A stretch of 64,000 nucleotides of DNA from an uncultured Macellibacteroides sp. (GCF_963667135.1 NZ_OY762974.1:2666001-2730000); one strand, 5' to 3'; numbered from the stretch's first letter, positions 37,801 to 47,444 are shown. Notes: generated by a model not told the origin, from the sequence alone. Numbers and translations: made by a program.

Positions 37801-39357
37801 CTGGGCAAACTGCTGACGGAAATAGTTATAAAGAATCTGAGGTTTGGATGATAATACTGCAAGCGGAGTATCATTACCCATAGATGAAATAGGTTCTGCA
37901 CCTGTAGAAGACATCGGGATGATAATTTTTTCAATATCTTCGCGGGAATAATTGAAAGCACGAAGCAACCTATCATAGTTTGCTACTTTATGCTCAACCT
38001 TTCTACCAGATTTCAATTCGTCAAGTTCAACCCGGTTGTTGGCAAGCCACGTACGATATGGTTTTGCTTCTGCGAGTTGCTTTTTAAGCTCTCCATCGTA
38101 ATATATTTCACCTTTCTCCGTGTCAACAAGAAGAATTTTTCCTGGTTGAAGACGACCTTTTTCTTTAATTTGGTTTGCTTCAAAATCCATAACGCCTACT
38201 TCCGAAGCAACAACCATCATATCATCTTTGGTAATTAGGTAGCGAGCCGGACGCAAGCCGTTACGATCAAGCATTCCCCCGGCATAACGACCATCAGAAA
38301 AGAGCAGGGCAGCCGGGCCATCCCATGGTTCCATTAAAATACTATGATATTCATAGAAAGCTTTCAGATCTTCAGAAATTGGATTCTTCTCGTTAAAGCT
38401 TTCGGGAACCAGCATAGCCATGGCATGAGGTAAACTCATACCTGATGCAACAAGAAATTCCAATACATTATCTAAAGACGCGCTATCACTCATGCCCGGT
38501 TGGATAATCGGACAAATGTCTTCAATATTTCCCAAAGATGGGGAGTTTAAAACACTTTCACGAGCTTCCATCCATCCACGGTTACCCCGAACAGTATTGA
38601 TTTCACCGTTATGAGCTAATAATCGGAACGGTTGAGCCAGACTCCATGTAGGAAATGTATTTGTACTAAAACGGGAATGCACCAATGCAAGGCCGCTAGT
38701 GAAGTAATTATTGGTTAAATCAGGGAAATAGTGGCGTAGTTGCATAGAAGACAACATACCTTTATATATAATGCTACGTGTAGACAGTGATACAATGTAA
38801 AAGTCTTGTTTAATTACGGCATCAGTCTGTTGTATTTTTTTCTCAACGCGTTTGCGTACCAAGTATAATTTTTTCTCCAGAAGTGTCTGGTCGGTACACC
38901 CTGTTATAAATAACTGTCTTACGTCTGGCTCAGTGGAATGAGCGTCAGCTCCTAAAATTGACGAATTAACAGGCACCTTTCTTAAGTGCATCAAGTTTAA
39001 TCCTTCTTTTTCAATTTCTTCAATAAGAATACTTAAAACTACATCCTGCAATTTATCGTCTTTGGGCAGAAACAAGAGTCCTGTTCCGTATTTCCCTTTT
39101 TCGGGAACCGGAATTCCTTGCAATAAAATAAACTCATGTGGTATTTGCAGCAGGATACCAGCACCATCTCCGGTTTTGTTATCTGCACCTTCTGCTCCAC
39201 GGTGTTGCATGTTTTCCAAAACCTTTAACGCGGACTCAACAATTTCGTGAGACTTTCCGCCATGGATATTGACTAACATTCCTACTCCGCAGGCATCGTG
39301 TTCATAAGAGAAGTTATACAAACCCTTCTCGTTGTTAAAATGACTTCTTTCTTTCAT
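34846..39357 (-). CDS. gltB: Glutamate synthase, large (alpha) subunit
   Basis: 1503 residues, full length. The mature N-terminal nucleophile is Cys23 (HDACGVGML), implying removal of a 22-residue propeptide. Class II glutaminase (about 23-420), central domain, FMN-binding synthase domain (GEGGEDAARF ... AEGGTGASPASSIRYAG) with the CxxxxCHMNTCPVG iron-sulphur motif, and a C-terminal GltB beta-helix (MSGGVAYVW) appear in order. It forms glutamate from glutamine and 2-oxoglutarate. A good promoter lies just upstream. Confidence 0.97.
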   Translation of the reverse strand: MKERSHFNNEKGLYNFSYEHDACGVGMLVNIHGGKSHEIVESALKVLENMQHRGAEGADNKTGDGAGILLQIPHEFILLQGIPVPEKGKYGTGLLFLPKDDKLQDVVLSILIEEIEKEGLNLMHLRKVPVNSSILGADAHSTEPDVRQLFITGCTDQTLLEKKLYLVRKRVEKKIQQTDAVIKQDFYIVSLSTRSIIYKGMLSSMQLRHYFPDLTNNYFTSGLALVHSRFSTNTFPTWSLAQPFRLLAHNGEINTVRGNRGWMEARESVLNSPSLGNIEDICPIIQPGMSDSASLDNVLEFLVASGMSLPHAMAMLVPESFNEKNPISEDLKAFYEYHSILMEPWDGPAALLFSDGRYAGGMLDRNGLRPARYLITKDDMMVVASEVGVMDFEANQIKEKGRLQPGKILLVDTEKGEIYYDGELKKQLAEAKPYRTWLANNRVELDELKSGRKVEHKVANYDRLLRAFNYSREDIEKIIIPMSSTGAEPISSMGNDTPLAVLSSKPQILYNYFRQQFAQVTNPPIDPIREELVMSLVEYIGAVGNNILVPDEMHCKMVKLNYPILSNTQLDILCNIRYKGFNSLKLPMLYEVAKGKEGLREAIAHLCKLAEQSVTEGVNYIILSDKNVDTKFAPIPSLLALSAIHHHLVSVQKRVQTALIVETGEMREVMHAALLLGYGASAINPYMAFAVLDDLVKKQEIQLNYETAEKNYIKSICKGLFKIMSKMGISTIRSYRGAKLFEAVGLSEDLSRAYFGGTTTAIGGIGLDEIAEDTAALHREAFGNDIDDILPNKGIYSYRKDGEQHAWNPETISTLQLATRLGSYKKFKEYSKIVDEKEEPIFVRDFLEFKRNPISIDKVEPAENIMKRFVTGAMSYGSISREAHETMAMAMNKIKGRSNTGEGGEDAARFTPLENGLSLRSAIKQVASGRFGVTTEYLVNADEIQIKIAQGAKPGEGGQLPGYKVDDVIARTRHSIPGISLISPPPHHDIYSIEDLAQLIFDLKNVNPKAEISVKLVSESGVGTIAAGVAKAKADRIVISGAEGGTGASPASSIRYAGLPPEIGLSETQQTLVINSLRGQVTLQTDGQIKTGRDIVMMAMLGAEEYGFATSALIVLGCVMMRKCHMNTCPVGVATQDEELRKRFHGKHEYLVNFFNYLAEEVREHLAEMGFTKLDDIIGRTDLIVRRTSYTNKKFETLNFSRLLHMPEQALTTAIHHVAKQDHNIESVKDREMIIQASPAIQSLKEVSLDYTIANTDRSVGAMLSGVIASKYGNNGLPDDTLNIKFKGSAGQSFGAFLSHGVHFKLEGEANDYLGKGLSGGRISVMPPIRSTFIAEENTIAGNTLLYGATSGQVFINGRVGERFCVRNSGATAVVEGVGDHCCEYMTGGRVVVLGSTGRNFAAGMSGGVAYVWNKNNDFDYFCNMEMVELSLIEENSYRKELHELIRMHYYYTGSKLAKTMLDAWNKYVDQFIQIVPIEYKKVLQEEQMKKLQQKIADMQRDY

Positions 39358-39409
39358 TATTGTTGACCTTATGTTTGTGTATATCTTTAATGTTAATCAT
39401 ATTGATTGG

Positions 39410-39442
39410 CAAATGTAGTAAATGTATTTCATATTGTAACAA
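39410..39442 (-). promoter_or_regulatory. Promoter of gltB-gltD-asnB
   Basis: -7 box TACATTTG (39417-39410) and -33 TTG (39442-39440), 22 bases apart, 53 bases before the gltB ATG. Confidence 0.6.
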
Positions 39443-39686
39443 TATTATCTGTTTGAGGTGTCTTAAAATTGGGGGTAAATGGAGTATGTGTGATAATTTG
39501 ATTTAAATATATCATATTCTGTTTCATATTGAAACATATATATATATTTTCGCGTGTTATCTGTAACCTTATCTAATTGTTTCTAATAATAAATATTTAT
39601 TAACTCTTTGCGCTCGTAAATCATTATTTCTATAAATGTGATACATATTTTAGTAAAAAAAAGATCAGAATGTAATACAATCTAAG
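39443..39686. other. Divergent intergenic region gltB / purF-like
   Basis: AT-rich DNA with an ATATAT stretch near 39535-39548. It separates the two divergent nitrogen operons and probably holds their regulatory sites, but no clear operator was recognised. Confidence 0.4.
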
Positions 39687-39694
39687 TATCTTTG
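39687..39694 (+). promoter_or_regulatory. -7 promoter box of the purF-like/carAB operon
   Basis: TATCTTTG matches TAnnTTTG and lies 28 bases before ATG 39723. A clear -33 TTG was not found. Confidence 0.5.
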
Positions 39695-39722
39695 CAGCCG
39701 GTATTAAACAAGACAAAATCAG

Positions 39723-41597
39723 ATGGAACAACTTAAACACGAGTGTGGCGTTGCCATGGTCCGTTTATTAAAGCCTTTAGAGTATTATCATAATAAGTAC
39801 GGTAGCTGGATGTACGGGCTTAACAAGCTCTATTTATTAATGGAAAAGCAGCATAACCGCGGACAGGAGGGCGCAGGTTTAGCATGTGTAAAGTTAGAGG
39901 CTCATACCGGTGAGGAATATATGTTTAGAGAAAGAGCGATGGGGACCGGTGCCATTACCGAAATCTTCGACGCCGTCCATCAAAATTACAAAGATATACC
40001 ACGCCAAGAGCTTAACGATCCTTTCTACGCCAAAAGTCATCTTCCATTTGCCGGAGAATTATATTTAGGTCATCTTCGATACAGTACCACCGGAAAATCC
40101 GGTATTTCCTATATTCATCCTTTCTTACGTCGTAACAACTGGAGAGCAAAAAATTTAGCTCTTTGCGGAAATTTCAACCTAACCAATGTAAACGATATCT
40201 TCGAAGAAATTACTTCAATTGGTCAGCATCCACGTAAATTTGCCGATACATATATTATGTTGGAACAAATGGGGCACCGTTTGGACCGGGAAGTTGAACG
40301 TTTATATCAGCAATACGAGAAAGAAGGGCTTAAAGGTATGGATATTACTCATGCCATTGAAGATCATGTGGACCTTTCCAATATGCTTAAGAAATGTAGT
40401 CCTCAGTGGGATGGTGGATACGTAATATGTGGTTTAACCGGAAGTGGTGAAGCATTTAGTGTGCGCGACCCATGGGGAATCCGCCCTGCCTATTATTATG
40501 CGGATGACGAAATAGTAGTTCTTGCCTCCGAACGTCCGGTAATTCAGACAGTGATGAATGTTCAATCTGTCGATGTTAAGGAGTTGGATCCGGGACAAGC
40601 TCTCCTTATTAATAAAAAAGGAGAATGGCGAACATCTCAAATCATGGAGCCAAAAGAACGGAAAGCTTGTTCGTTCGAACGTATATACTTTTCACGTGGT
40701 AGTGATATGGATATATACAAAGAACGAAAAAGTTTGGGACGCAACTTGGTGGGACCGATTCTAAAATCGTTAAACTACGACTTAAAGCACACCGTTTTTT
40801 CCTTTATTCCCAATACAGCCGAAGTGGCATACTATGGAATGCTGGAAGGGGTGAACGAATACCTCAACCATCGCAAGCTTGAAAGGATCTCTCAGGCTCA
40901 GGAACTAACCAAAGATGAATTGAAAGAAATACTTTCCATGTCTGTAAGAACTGAGAAAGTAGCAATCAAAGATATTAAATTACGTACCTTCATTGCTGAA
41001 GGTAATTCACGAAACGATCTGGCAGCACACGTATACGACATTACCTACGGAAGCTTAAAACCAAACGAAGACAGTTTGGTTGTTATAGACGATAGTATTG
41101 TAAGGGGAACAACGTTGCGTCAGAGTATTATTGGCATTCTGGACAGGCTTCACCCCAAAAAGATAGTAATAGTTTCTTCCTCTCCTCAGGTTCGTTATCC
41201 TGATTATTACGGAATAGATATGTCCAAGATGAAAGAATTTATAGCTTTCCGGGCAGCTATCGAGTTGTTGCGGGAGAGGGGCATGGAAAGTCTGATTATG
41301 GAAACATATAATAAAGCCAAGGATCAGCAGAATCATCCAACAGACACCTTGGTGAATTATGTAAAAGATATATACGCGCCTTTTAGCAACGAAGAGATTT
41401 CTGCGAAAATAGCAGAGATATTAACTCCGAAAGGAACAAAGGCTGCAGTCGAGATTGTTTATCAGGATATCGAAGGTCTTCATGCTTCATGTCCAAACCA
41501 TACCGGCGACTGGTATTTTTCGGGAGATTATCCTACAAAAGGAGGAACCCGTTTAGTAAACCAGGCTTATATTAACTATATTGAAGGAGAAATTTGA
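39723..41597 (+). CDS. Amidophosphoribosyltransferase-type glutamine amidotransferase (long PurF-like)
   Basis: 624 residues, about 150 longer than canonical PurF. Cys8 (HECGVAMVR) would be the Ntn nucleophile after removal of a 7-residue propeptide, with KQHNRGQEGAG following. The phosphoribosyltransferase part has the PRPP loop VVIDDSIVRGTT (about residues 445-456). The usual reaction is PRPP plus glutamine to phosphoribosylamine, the first step of purine synthesis. Linkage to carA (15 bases downstream) and carB is typical of Bacteroidales. The extra length lies in the middle and at the C terminus (HASCPNHTGDWYFSGDYPT), so a modified role cannot be excluded. Confidence 0.85.
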   Translation: MEQLKHECGVAMVRLLKPLEYYHNKYGSWMYGLNKLYLLMEKQHNRGQEGAGLACVKLEAHTGEEYMFRERAMGTGAITEIFDAVHQNYKDIPRQELNDPFYAKSHLPFAGELYLGHLRYSTTGKSGISYIHPFLRRNNWRAKNLALCGNFNLTNVNDIFEEITSIGQHPRKFADTYIMLEQMGHRLDREVERLYQQYEKEGLKGMDITHAIEDHVDLSNMLKKCSPQWDGGYVICGLTGSGEAFSVRDPWGIRPAYYYADDEIVVLASERPVIQTVMNVQSVDVKELDPGQALLINKKGEWRTSQIMEPKERKACSFERIYFSRGSDMDIYKERKSLGRNLVGPILKSLNYDLKHTVFSFIPNTAEVAYYGMLEGVNEYLNHRKLERISQAQELTKDELKEILSMSVRTEKVAIKDIKLRTFIAEGNSRNDLAAHVYDITYGSLKPNEDSLVVIDDSIVRGTTLRQSIIGILDRLHPKKIVIVSSSPQVRYPDYYGIDMSKMKEFIAFRAAIELLRERGMESLIMETYNKAKDQQNHPTDTLVNYVKDIYAPFSNEEISAKIAEILTPKGTKAAVEIVYQDIEGLHASCPNHTGDWYFSGDYPTKGGTRLVNQAYINYIEGEI

Positions 41598-41612
41598 TTT
41601 ATTACAACCGAT

Positions 41613-42686
41613 ATGCAAGAACAAAGAACTGTACAATTAATGCTGGATGATGGAAGTGTTTTTCACGGCAAATCATTTGGCTATGAAAAGGCTACGGCCG
41701 GCGAAGTAGTATTCAACACTGCCATGACAGGCTATCCGGAGAGCTTGACGGACCCGTCTTACTCAGGACAGCTAATGGTTCTGACCTATCCTTTGGTTGG
41801 AAACTACGGTGTTCCACCCCGCACGATCGAAGCTAATGGACTGGCAACTTTCATGGAAAGCGAAAAAATCCATGCCGAAGCTATTATCGTATCGGACTAT
41901 TCATTTGAATACAGCCACTGGAATGCTGTTGAGAGCTTGGGTAGCTGGCTTAAAGACGAGAAAATAGCCGGTATCTATGGAATCGACACCCGCGAGCTTA
42001 CAAAATTGCTTCGTGAAAAAGGTTCCATGAAAGGAAAAATAGTTTTTGATGCTGCAGACGAGATCGATTTCATTGACCCTAACTTAATAAATCAGGTTGA
42101 CATTGTAAGCTGTAAAGAAGTTAAGACGTACGGAAACGGAAAGAAAAAAGTGGTATTGGTAGACTGCGGAGTGAAACACAACATTATCCGCTGCCTTTTG
42201 AAACGTGATGTAACTGTTATCCGGGTTCCCTGGGATTATGACTTTACAGACATGGAATACGACGGGTTATTTATCAGTAACGGCCCCGGAGACCCAGACA
42301 CCTGCGAGGCTGCGGTGCTTAACATCCGTAAGGCAATGGAACGCAATACACCCATTTGCGGAATTTGTATGGGTAATCAGCTACTGGCAAAAGCCGGAGG
42401 CGCTTCTATATATAAATTAAAATATGGTCACCGCAGTCACAACCAACCAGTACGGATGGTGGGAACCGAAAGGTGTTTTATTACCAGTCAGAATCACGGA
42501 TACGCCGTAGATAATACGACCCTCGGTGCTGATTGGGAACCTTTGTTTATCAACATGAATGATGGAACAAACGAAGGAATTAAACATAAAACCAAACCAT
42601 TCTTTTCTGCTCAGTTCCACCCGGAAGCTTGCAGCGGACCGACTGACACGGAGTTCCTTTTTGATAAATTTGTAGAACTGCTTTAA
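41613..42686 (+). CDS. carA: Carbamoyl-phosphate synthase, small subunit
   Basis: 357 residues. The N-terminal CPSase domain (LMLDDGSVFHGKSFG) is followed by a class I glutaminase with the nucleophile Cys in GICMGNQLLA and a His-Glu pair in FHPEACSGP. It releases ammonia from glutamine for the large subunit, feeding pyrimidine and arginine synthesis. It lies 15 bases behind the PurF-like gene and 20 bases ahead of carB. Confidence 0.97.
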   Translation: MQEQRTVQLMLDDGSVFHGKSFGYEKATAGEVVFNTAMTGYPESLTDPSYSGQLMVLTYPLVGNYGVPPRTIEANGLATFMESEKIHAEAIIVSDYSFEYSHWNAVESLGSWLKDEKIAGIYGIDTRELTKLLREKGSMKGKIVFDAADEIDFIDPNLINQVDIVSCKEVKTYGNGKKKVVLVDCGVKHNIIRCLLKRDVTVIRVPWDYDFTDMEYDGLFISNGPGDPDTCEAAVLNIRKAMERNTPICGICMGNQLLAKAGGASIYKLKYGHRSHNQPVRMVGTERCFITSQNHGYAVDNTTLGADWEPLFINMNDGTNEGIKHKTKPFFSAQFHPEACSGPTDTEFLFDKFVELL

Positions 42687-42706
42687 CAGGCTTAATTATT
42701 AGACAC

Positions 42707-45700
42707 ATGAACGATATAAAAGACAAGATAAAGAAAGTCCTGATTCTTGGTTCAGGCGCACTCAAGATTGGTGAAGCCGGCGAATTTGACTATTCCGGGT
42801 CGCAAGCTCTGAAGGCAATTCGCGAAGAGGGTATCTATACTGTTCTTATTAATCCGAATATTGCCACTGTTCAAACTTCAGAGGGAGTCGCCGATCAAAT
42901 TTATTTTTTGCCGATTACTCCCTTTTTCGTGGAAAAGGTTATCGCCAAAGAACGTCCGGATGGAATTCTTCTGGCATTTGGTGGTCAGACTGCCTTGAAC
43001 TGTGGTGTCGCACTTTATCAAAGCGGAGTACTTGAAAAGTACAATCTACAAGTGCTGGGAACACCGGTTCAGGCAATTATGGATACCGAAGACCGTGAAC
43101 TCTTTGTACATAAATTAAATGAAATAGACGTAAAAACCATTCAGAGTGAAGCGGTTGAAGACGTTGAGAACGCCCGTCGTGCAGCGCGCGAACTGGGATA
43201 CCCCGTAATTATCCGTGCTGCTTATGCATTGGGTGGTCTGGGTAGCGGATTCTGTGATAACGAGGAAGAACTGGATAAACTGGTAGAAAAAGCTTTCTCA
43301 TTCTCTAATCAGGTATTGGTTGAAAAGAGTCTTAAAGGATGGAAGGAAGTTGAATACGAAGTAGTGCGCGACCGCTATGATAACTGTATCACGGTCTGTA
43401 ACATGGAGAATTTCGACCCTCTGGGAATCCATACCGGCGAAAGTATCGTAATTGCTCCCTCGCAGACGCTTACCAACGCAGAATATCACAAACTGCGTGA
43501 GTTGGCTATCCGCATCATCCGTCATATCGGAATCGTGGGCGAATGTAACGTACAGTATGCCTTCGACCCCTTCTCAGAAGATTATCGTGTAATTGAAGTT
43601 AATGCCCGTCTGAGCCGTTCTTCAGCTTTGGCATCTAAGGCCACTGGTTATCCACTGGCTTTCGTAGCAGCCAAGCTTGGGTTGGGTTACGGCCTTTTCG
43701 ATCTTAAAAATTCAGTTACTAAAACAACTTCTGCTTTCTTCGAACCTGCACTCGACTATGTGGTATGTAAAATACCTCGCTGGGACCTTGGTAAGTTTCA
43801 GGGTGTGTCCCGCGAATTGGGAAGCAGCATGAAGTCCGTTGGCGAAGTAATGGCTATCGGACGCACGTTCGAAGAATCCCTGCAGAAGGGACTTCGTATG
43901 ATTGGAGCCGGAATGCACGGATTTGTCGAAAACAAAGAACTTGTAATTGACGACATCGATAAAGCATTGAACGAACCAACCGATACACGTATCTTCGTTA
44001 TCAGCAAGGCTTTCCGTAAGGGCTACACAATTGACCAGATATATAACCTGACTAAGATAGACCGTTGGTTCCTTCAGAAGTTATATGCCATAATACAGAC
44101 AGCCAATGAGCTTGAAACCTATTCGGAAATAGCCGAACTGTCTGACGAACTGCTGCTTCATGCCAAGCAACAGGGATTCTCCGATTTCCAGCTTGCCCGT
44201 GCCCTTTACAAGGATACAATGGAAGATGTGGAGAAGTCTATGCTTAAAATCCGCCAGAATCGTAAATACCGCGGAATTATGCCGGTGGTAAAGCAAATCG
44301 ATACCCTGGCTGCCGAATATCCTGCACAGACTAACTACCTGTATCTTACCTACAACGGAACAACAAATGATGTAAATTATTTGGGAGACCATCGCTCTAT
44401 TGTGGTACTAGGATCGGGAGCTTACCGAATCGGTAGCTCTGTGGAATTCGACTGGTGCGGTGTAAACGCACTGAATACAATCCGCAAAGAAGGCTGGCGT
44501 TCGGTGATGATTAACTACAATCCCGAGACGGTAAGTACCGACTACGATATGTGCGACCGTCTTTACTTCGACGAATTAACTTTCGAGCGGGTAATGGATA
44601 TCCTCGAGCTGGAAAATCCTCACGGGGTTGTTCTTTCTACAGGAGGTCAGATTCCAAATAACCTGGCGATGCGTCTTGACGAGCAAAGGGTAAATATTCT
44701 GGGAACCAGTGCTAAAAGTATTGATAATGCGGAAGACCGTCATAAGTTCTCTGCCATGCTCGACCGTCTGGGAATTGATCAGCCACGCTGGAAAGAACTT
44801 TCTTCACTCGATGACATCGACAATTTTGTTGCCGAAGTTGGCTTCCCTGTCTTGGTTCGTCCATCCTATGTACTCTCGGGAGCTGCAATGAATGTATGTT
44901 CTAACGATGAAGAACTGAAGCGATTCCTTCAGCTGGCAGCCAATGTCTCTAAAAAGCATCCGGTGGTTGTTAGTCAGTTTATTGAGCATGCCAAAGAAGT
45001 AGAAATGGATGCTGTGGCTAAAGATGGAGAAATCATGCTTTACGCTATCAGCGAGCATATTGAGTTTGCCGGGGTTCACTCGGGAGATGCTACTATCCAG
45101 TTCCCTGCTCAGAAACTTTATGCTGAAACACTTCGCCGCGTAAAACGTATAAGCAAACAGATTGCTCACGAGTTGAACATTTCAGGACCTTTCAATATTC
45201 AGTTCCTTGCCAAAGGAAACGATATAAAAGTAATTGAGTGTAACCTGCGAGCTTCCCGAAGCTTCCCATTTGTAAGTAAGGTACTGAAGATTAACTTCAT
45301 CGAACTGGCTACAAAGATTATGCTCGGCATACCGGTTCAGAAACCGTCAAAGACAGACTTCGACCTCGATTATGTAGGTATCAAGGCGTCTCAGTTCTCT
45401 TTCTCCCGCTTGCAGAAAGCCGACCCTGTACTGGGTGTGGACATGGCATCTACCGGAGAAGTGGGATGTATTGCCGACGATTCGTCCGAAGCTATTCTTA
45501 AGTCAATGCTTTCGGTAGGCTATAGGATTCCTAAAAAGAACATCCTTTTGTCAACCGGTAACGCAAAACAAAAGGTGGAACTACTTGATGCGGCACGCTT
45601 ACTGGAATTAAACGGATACAAGCTATATGCTACAGGAGGAACATACAATATGCTTTCGGAGAATGGCATCGCGGTATCACGTGTATTCTGGCCAAGCGAA

Positions 45701-45937
45701 GAAGGACAGCCCCAGGCGCTGGAAATGTTAAGACACAAAGAACTCGACTTTGTGGTTAATATTCCGAAAAACCTTACTGCCGGAGAGCTTGATAACGGAT
45801 ATAAGATTCGTCGTGCTGCGATTGACCTGAATGTTCCATTGATTACAAATGCCCGTCTGGCTTCTGCATTCATAACAGCATTCTGTACATTAAGTGAAGA
45901 CGATATCCAGATAAAGAGCTGGAGCGAATATAAATAA
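42707..45937 (+). CDS. carB: Carbamoyl-phosphate synthase, large subunit
   Basis: 1076 residues with the duplicated ATP-grasp architecture. Each half begins with a Rossmann-like segment (LGSGALKIGEAGEFDYSG; LGSGAYRIGSSVEFDW). A C-terminal MGS-like allosteric domain (about 945-1076, YATGGTYNML) binds regulators such as UMP. It makes carbamoyl phosphate from bicarbonate, ammonia and two ATP. It ends the operon at a strong terminator. Confidence 0.97.
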   Translation: MNDIKDKIKKVLILGSGALKIGEAGEFDYSGSQALKAIREEGIYTVLINPNIATVQTSEGVADQIYFLPITPFFVEKVIAKERPDGILLAFGGQTALNCGVALYQSGVLEKYNLQVLGTPVQAIMDTEDRELFVHKLNEIDVKTIQSEAVEDVENARRAARELGYPVIIRAAYALGGLGSGFCDNEEELDKLVEKAFSFSNQVLVEKSLKGWKEVEYEVVRDRYDNCITVCNMENFDPLGIHTGESIVIAPSQTLTNAEYHKLRELAIRIIRHIGIVGECNVQYAFDPFSEDYRVIEVNARLSRSSALASKATGYPLAFVAAKLGLGYGLFDLKNSVTKTTSAFFEPALDYVVCKIPRWDLGKFQGVSRELGSSMKSVGEVMAIGRTFEESLQKGLRMIGAGMHGFVENKELVIDDIDKALNEPTDTRIFVISKAFRKGYTIDQIYNLTKIDRWFLQKLYAIIQTANELETYSEIAELSDELLLHAKQQGFSDFQLARALYKDTMEDVEKSMLKIRQNRKYRGIMPVVKQIDTLAAEYPAQTNYLYLTYNGTTNDVNYLGDHRSIVVLGSGAYRIGSSVEFDWCGVNALNTIRKEGWRSVMINYNPETVSTDYDMCDRLYFDELTFERVMDILELENPHGVVLSTGGQIPNNLAMRLDEQRVNILGTSAKSIDNAEDRHKFSAMLDRLGIDQPRWKELSSLDDIDNFVAEVGFPVLVRPSYVLSGAAMNVCSNDEELKRFLQLAANVSKKHPVVVSQFIEHAKEVEMDAVAKDGEIMLYAISEHIEFAGVHSGDATIQFPAQKLYAETLRRVKRISKQIAHELNISGPFNIQFLAKGNDIKVIECNLRASRSFPFVSKVLKINFIELATKIMLGIPVQKPSKTDFDLDYVGIKASQFSFSRLQKADPVLGVDMASTGEVGCIADDSSEAILKSMLSVGYRIPKKNILLSTGNAKQKVELLDAARLLELNGYKLYATGGTYNMLSENGIAVSRVFWPSEEGQPQALEMLRHKELDFVVNIPKNLTAGELDNGYKIRRAAIDLNVPLITNARLASAFITAFCTLSEDDIQIKSWSEYK

Positions 45938-45957
45938 TCGTAAAAACACATATCCAG

Positions 45958-45997
45958 GAAGCTCTGCGAACGAAATGTTTGCAGAGCTTCTTTTTTT
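45958..45997 (+). terminator. Terminator after carB
   Basis: GAAGCTCTGC (45958-45967) pairs with GCAGAGCTTC (45981-45990), followed by seven T residues. Confidence 0.9.
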
Positions 45998-46026
45998 ATG
46001 TACATTTGTTGCAGAAATTACAACTT

Positions 46027-46605
46027 ATGGATACTAAATTGAATGCTGCCACGTCTATTTCCAAGCTTTTTACTCCCTTAAGCGGACCAGTGCTGGAATT
46101 ATTTGCCGATATTCTTATTCGTACGGAGTTGCGGAAAAACGAACTCTTGTTCAAAGAGGGAGAAGTCAGCGATCAGATTGGATATGTTTATAAGGGGATG
46201 GTAAGACAGTTTTACTTTAAGAACAACAAAGATCTTACAGAACATTTTACCTGTAACGGAAACTTGTTTATCTGTATTGAAAGTTTTCTTAAGCAGGTTC
46301 CCCGTCCGTTAAAGGTGGAAGCGATTGAACCATCCATAATTTATGGCATACCCTATGGCCCATTGGAAAAATTGTCGCGTCAATATTTTGAAATAGAGTA
46401 TCTATATCGTAAAATGCTGGAATCTTCGCTCATTTTGTCCCAAAAGAAAGCAGACTCTCTTCGTTTTGAATCAGCACGCGAACGGTATGAGCGTTTGATA
46501 AAAACTCAACCCGAAATTATCAAACGAGCTCCGCTTAGTCAGATTGCTTCTTTACTGGAGATGACTCCCGAAACACTTAGCCGCGTTCGTGGAGGTAATT
46601 TTTAA
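46027..46605 (+). CDS. Crp/Fnr family transcriptional regulator
   Basis: 192 residues from ATG 46027 (MDTKLNAATSISKL); the longer frame from 45979 overlaps the carB terminator and is rejected. It has an N-terminal cyclic-nucleotide-binding-like beta-barrel (LFKEGEVSDQIGYVYKG) and a C-terminal helix-turn-helix (LSQIASLLEMTPETLSRVR). No Cys cluster of the FNR type is present. The effector is unknown. Such short Crp/Fnr proteins are common in Bacteroidota and often respond to stress. Confidence 0.88.
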   Translation: MDTKLNAATSISKLFTPLSGPVLELFADILIRTELRKNELLFKEGEVSDQIGYVYKGMVRQFYFKNNKDLTEHFTCNGNLFICIESFLKQVPRPLKVEAIEPSIIYGIPYGPLEKLSRQYFEIEYLYRKMLESSLILSQKKADSLRFESARERYERLIKTQPEIIKRAPLSQIASLLEMTPETLSRVRGGNF

Positions 46606-46627
46606 TTAGAGAGCAAATTGAAAAACC

Positions 46628-46661
46628 TGCCGTCACGAAGGTGTTAAACCTCCGCGTGGCA
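46628..46661. terminator. Terminator at the end of the trp operon
   Basis: TGCC/GGCA, ACG/CGT and AGGT/ACCT stems form an imperfect hairpin. On the minus strand it continues with AGGTTTTTC, so it ends trp transcription; it may also serve the converging regulator gene. Confidence 0.6.
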
Positions 46662-46670
46662 AGTCATTTA

Positions 46671-47444
46671 TTATTTTGTCAAAGCGTCCAGCAATTTATC
46701 TACTGCCAGAGCCGGTGTAGCTTCCTGTCCAAGCAGCTGAACAAACTTACTTCCAATGATAGCCCCCGACGCATTGGCGCAAGCCGCGTCTAAAGTCGCT
46801 TTGTTTGAGATACCAAAACCAATTAATCGGGGATTACGTAATTGCATGCTGTTAATTCGACGGAAGTAATCTTGCTTCTGTTCAGTAAAGCTCTGCTGTG
46901 CACCGGTTGTAGAGGCAGACGAAACCATATAAATAAAACCATCGGTGTGTTCGTCGATGAGGCGGATACGCTCTTCAGTAGTCTCCGGTGTAATCAGCAT
47001 AATCATTTTAACATCATAACGATCGGCAGTTTCCTTGTAGTTTGCCAGGTAATCGGCAAAGGGTAAGTCTGGAATAATAACACCGTCGATGCCACATTCC
47101 GCACACGATTTACAGAAATTTTCGAAACCATATTGCATGATAGGATTCAGATAACCCATCAGAATAAGCGGAATGGATACTTCGTTGCGGATATCCCTCA
47201 GCTGGTCGAAAAGCAAACGGAGCGACATCCCATTACGAAGCGCAATGGTAGAAGACTGCTGAATAACCGGACCGTCTGCCATAGGATCCGAAAATGGGAT
47301 ACCTATCTCAACTAAATTAATTCCCTTTTGCTGCAACTCTTTAAGAATGGTAGTGGTGTCATTTAGGTTAGGATAACCCGCCGTGAAGTAGACCGACAAA
47401 ATGCCGTTCTGTTTTGTTTGAAATAATGTATGAATGCGATTCAT
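46671..47444 (-). CDS. trpA: Tryptophan synthase, alpha chain
   Basis: 257 residues. The substrate-binding loop [15 protein letters not shown] holds the catalytic Glu, and the second acid is in [13 protein letters not shown]. It cleaves indole-3-glycerol phosphate to indole, which is passed to TrpB. Its start overlaps the trpF stop by 4 bases. It is the last gene of the operon, far from trpB, which is first; in many bacteria the two are adjacent. Confidence 0.96.
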   Translation of the reverse strand: MNRIHTLFQTKQNGILSVYFTAGYPNLNDTTTILKELQQKGINLVEIGIPFSDPMADGPVIQQSSTIALRNGMSLRLLFDQLRDIRNEVSIPLILMGYLNPIMQYGFENFCKSCAECGIDGVIIPDLPFADYLANYKETADRYDVKMIMLITPETTEERIRLIDEHTDGFIYMVSSASTTGAQQSFTEQKQDYFRRINSMQLRNPRLIGFGISNKATLDAACANASGAIIGSKFVQLLGQEATPALAVDKLLDALTK

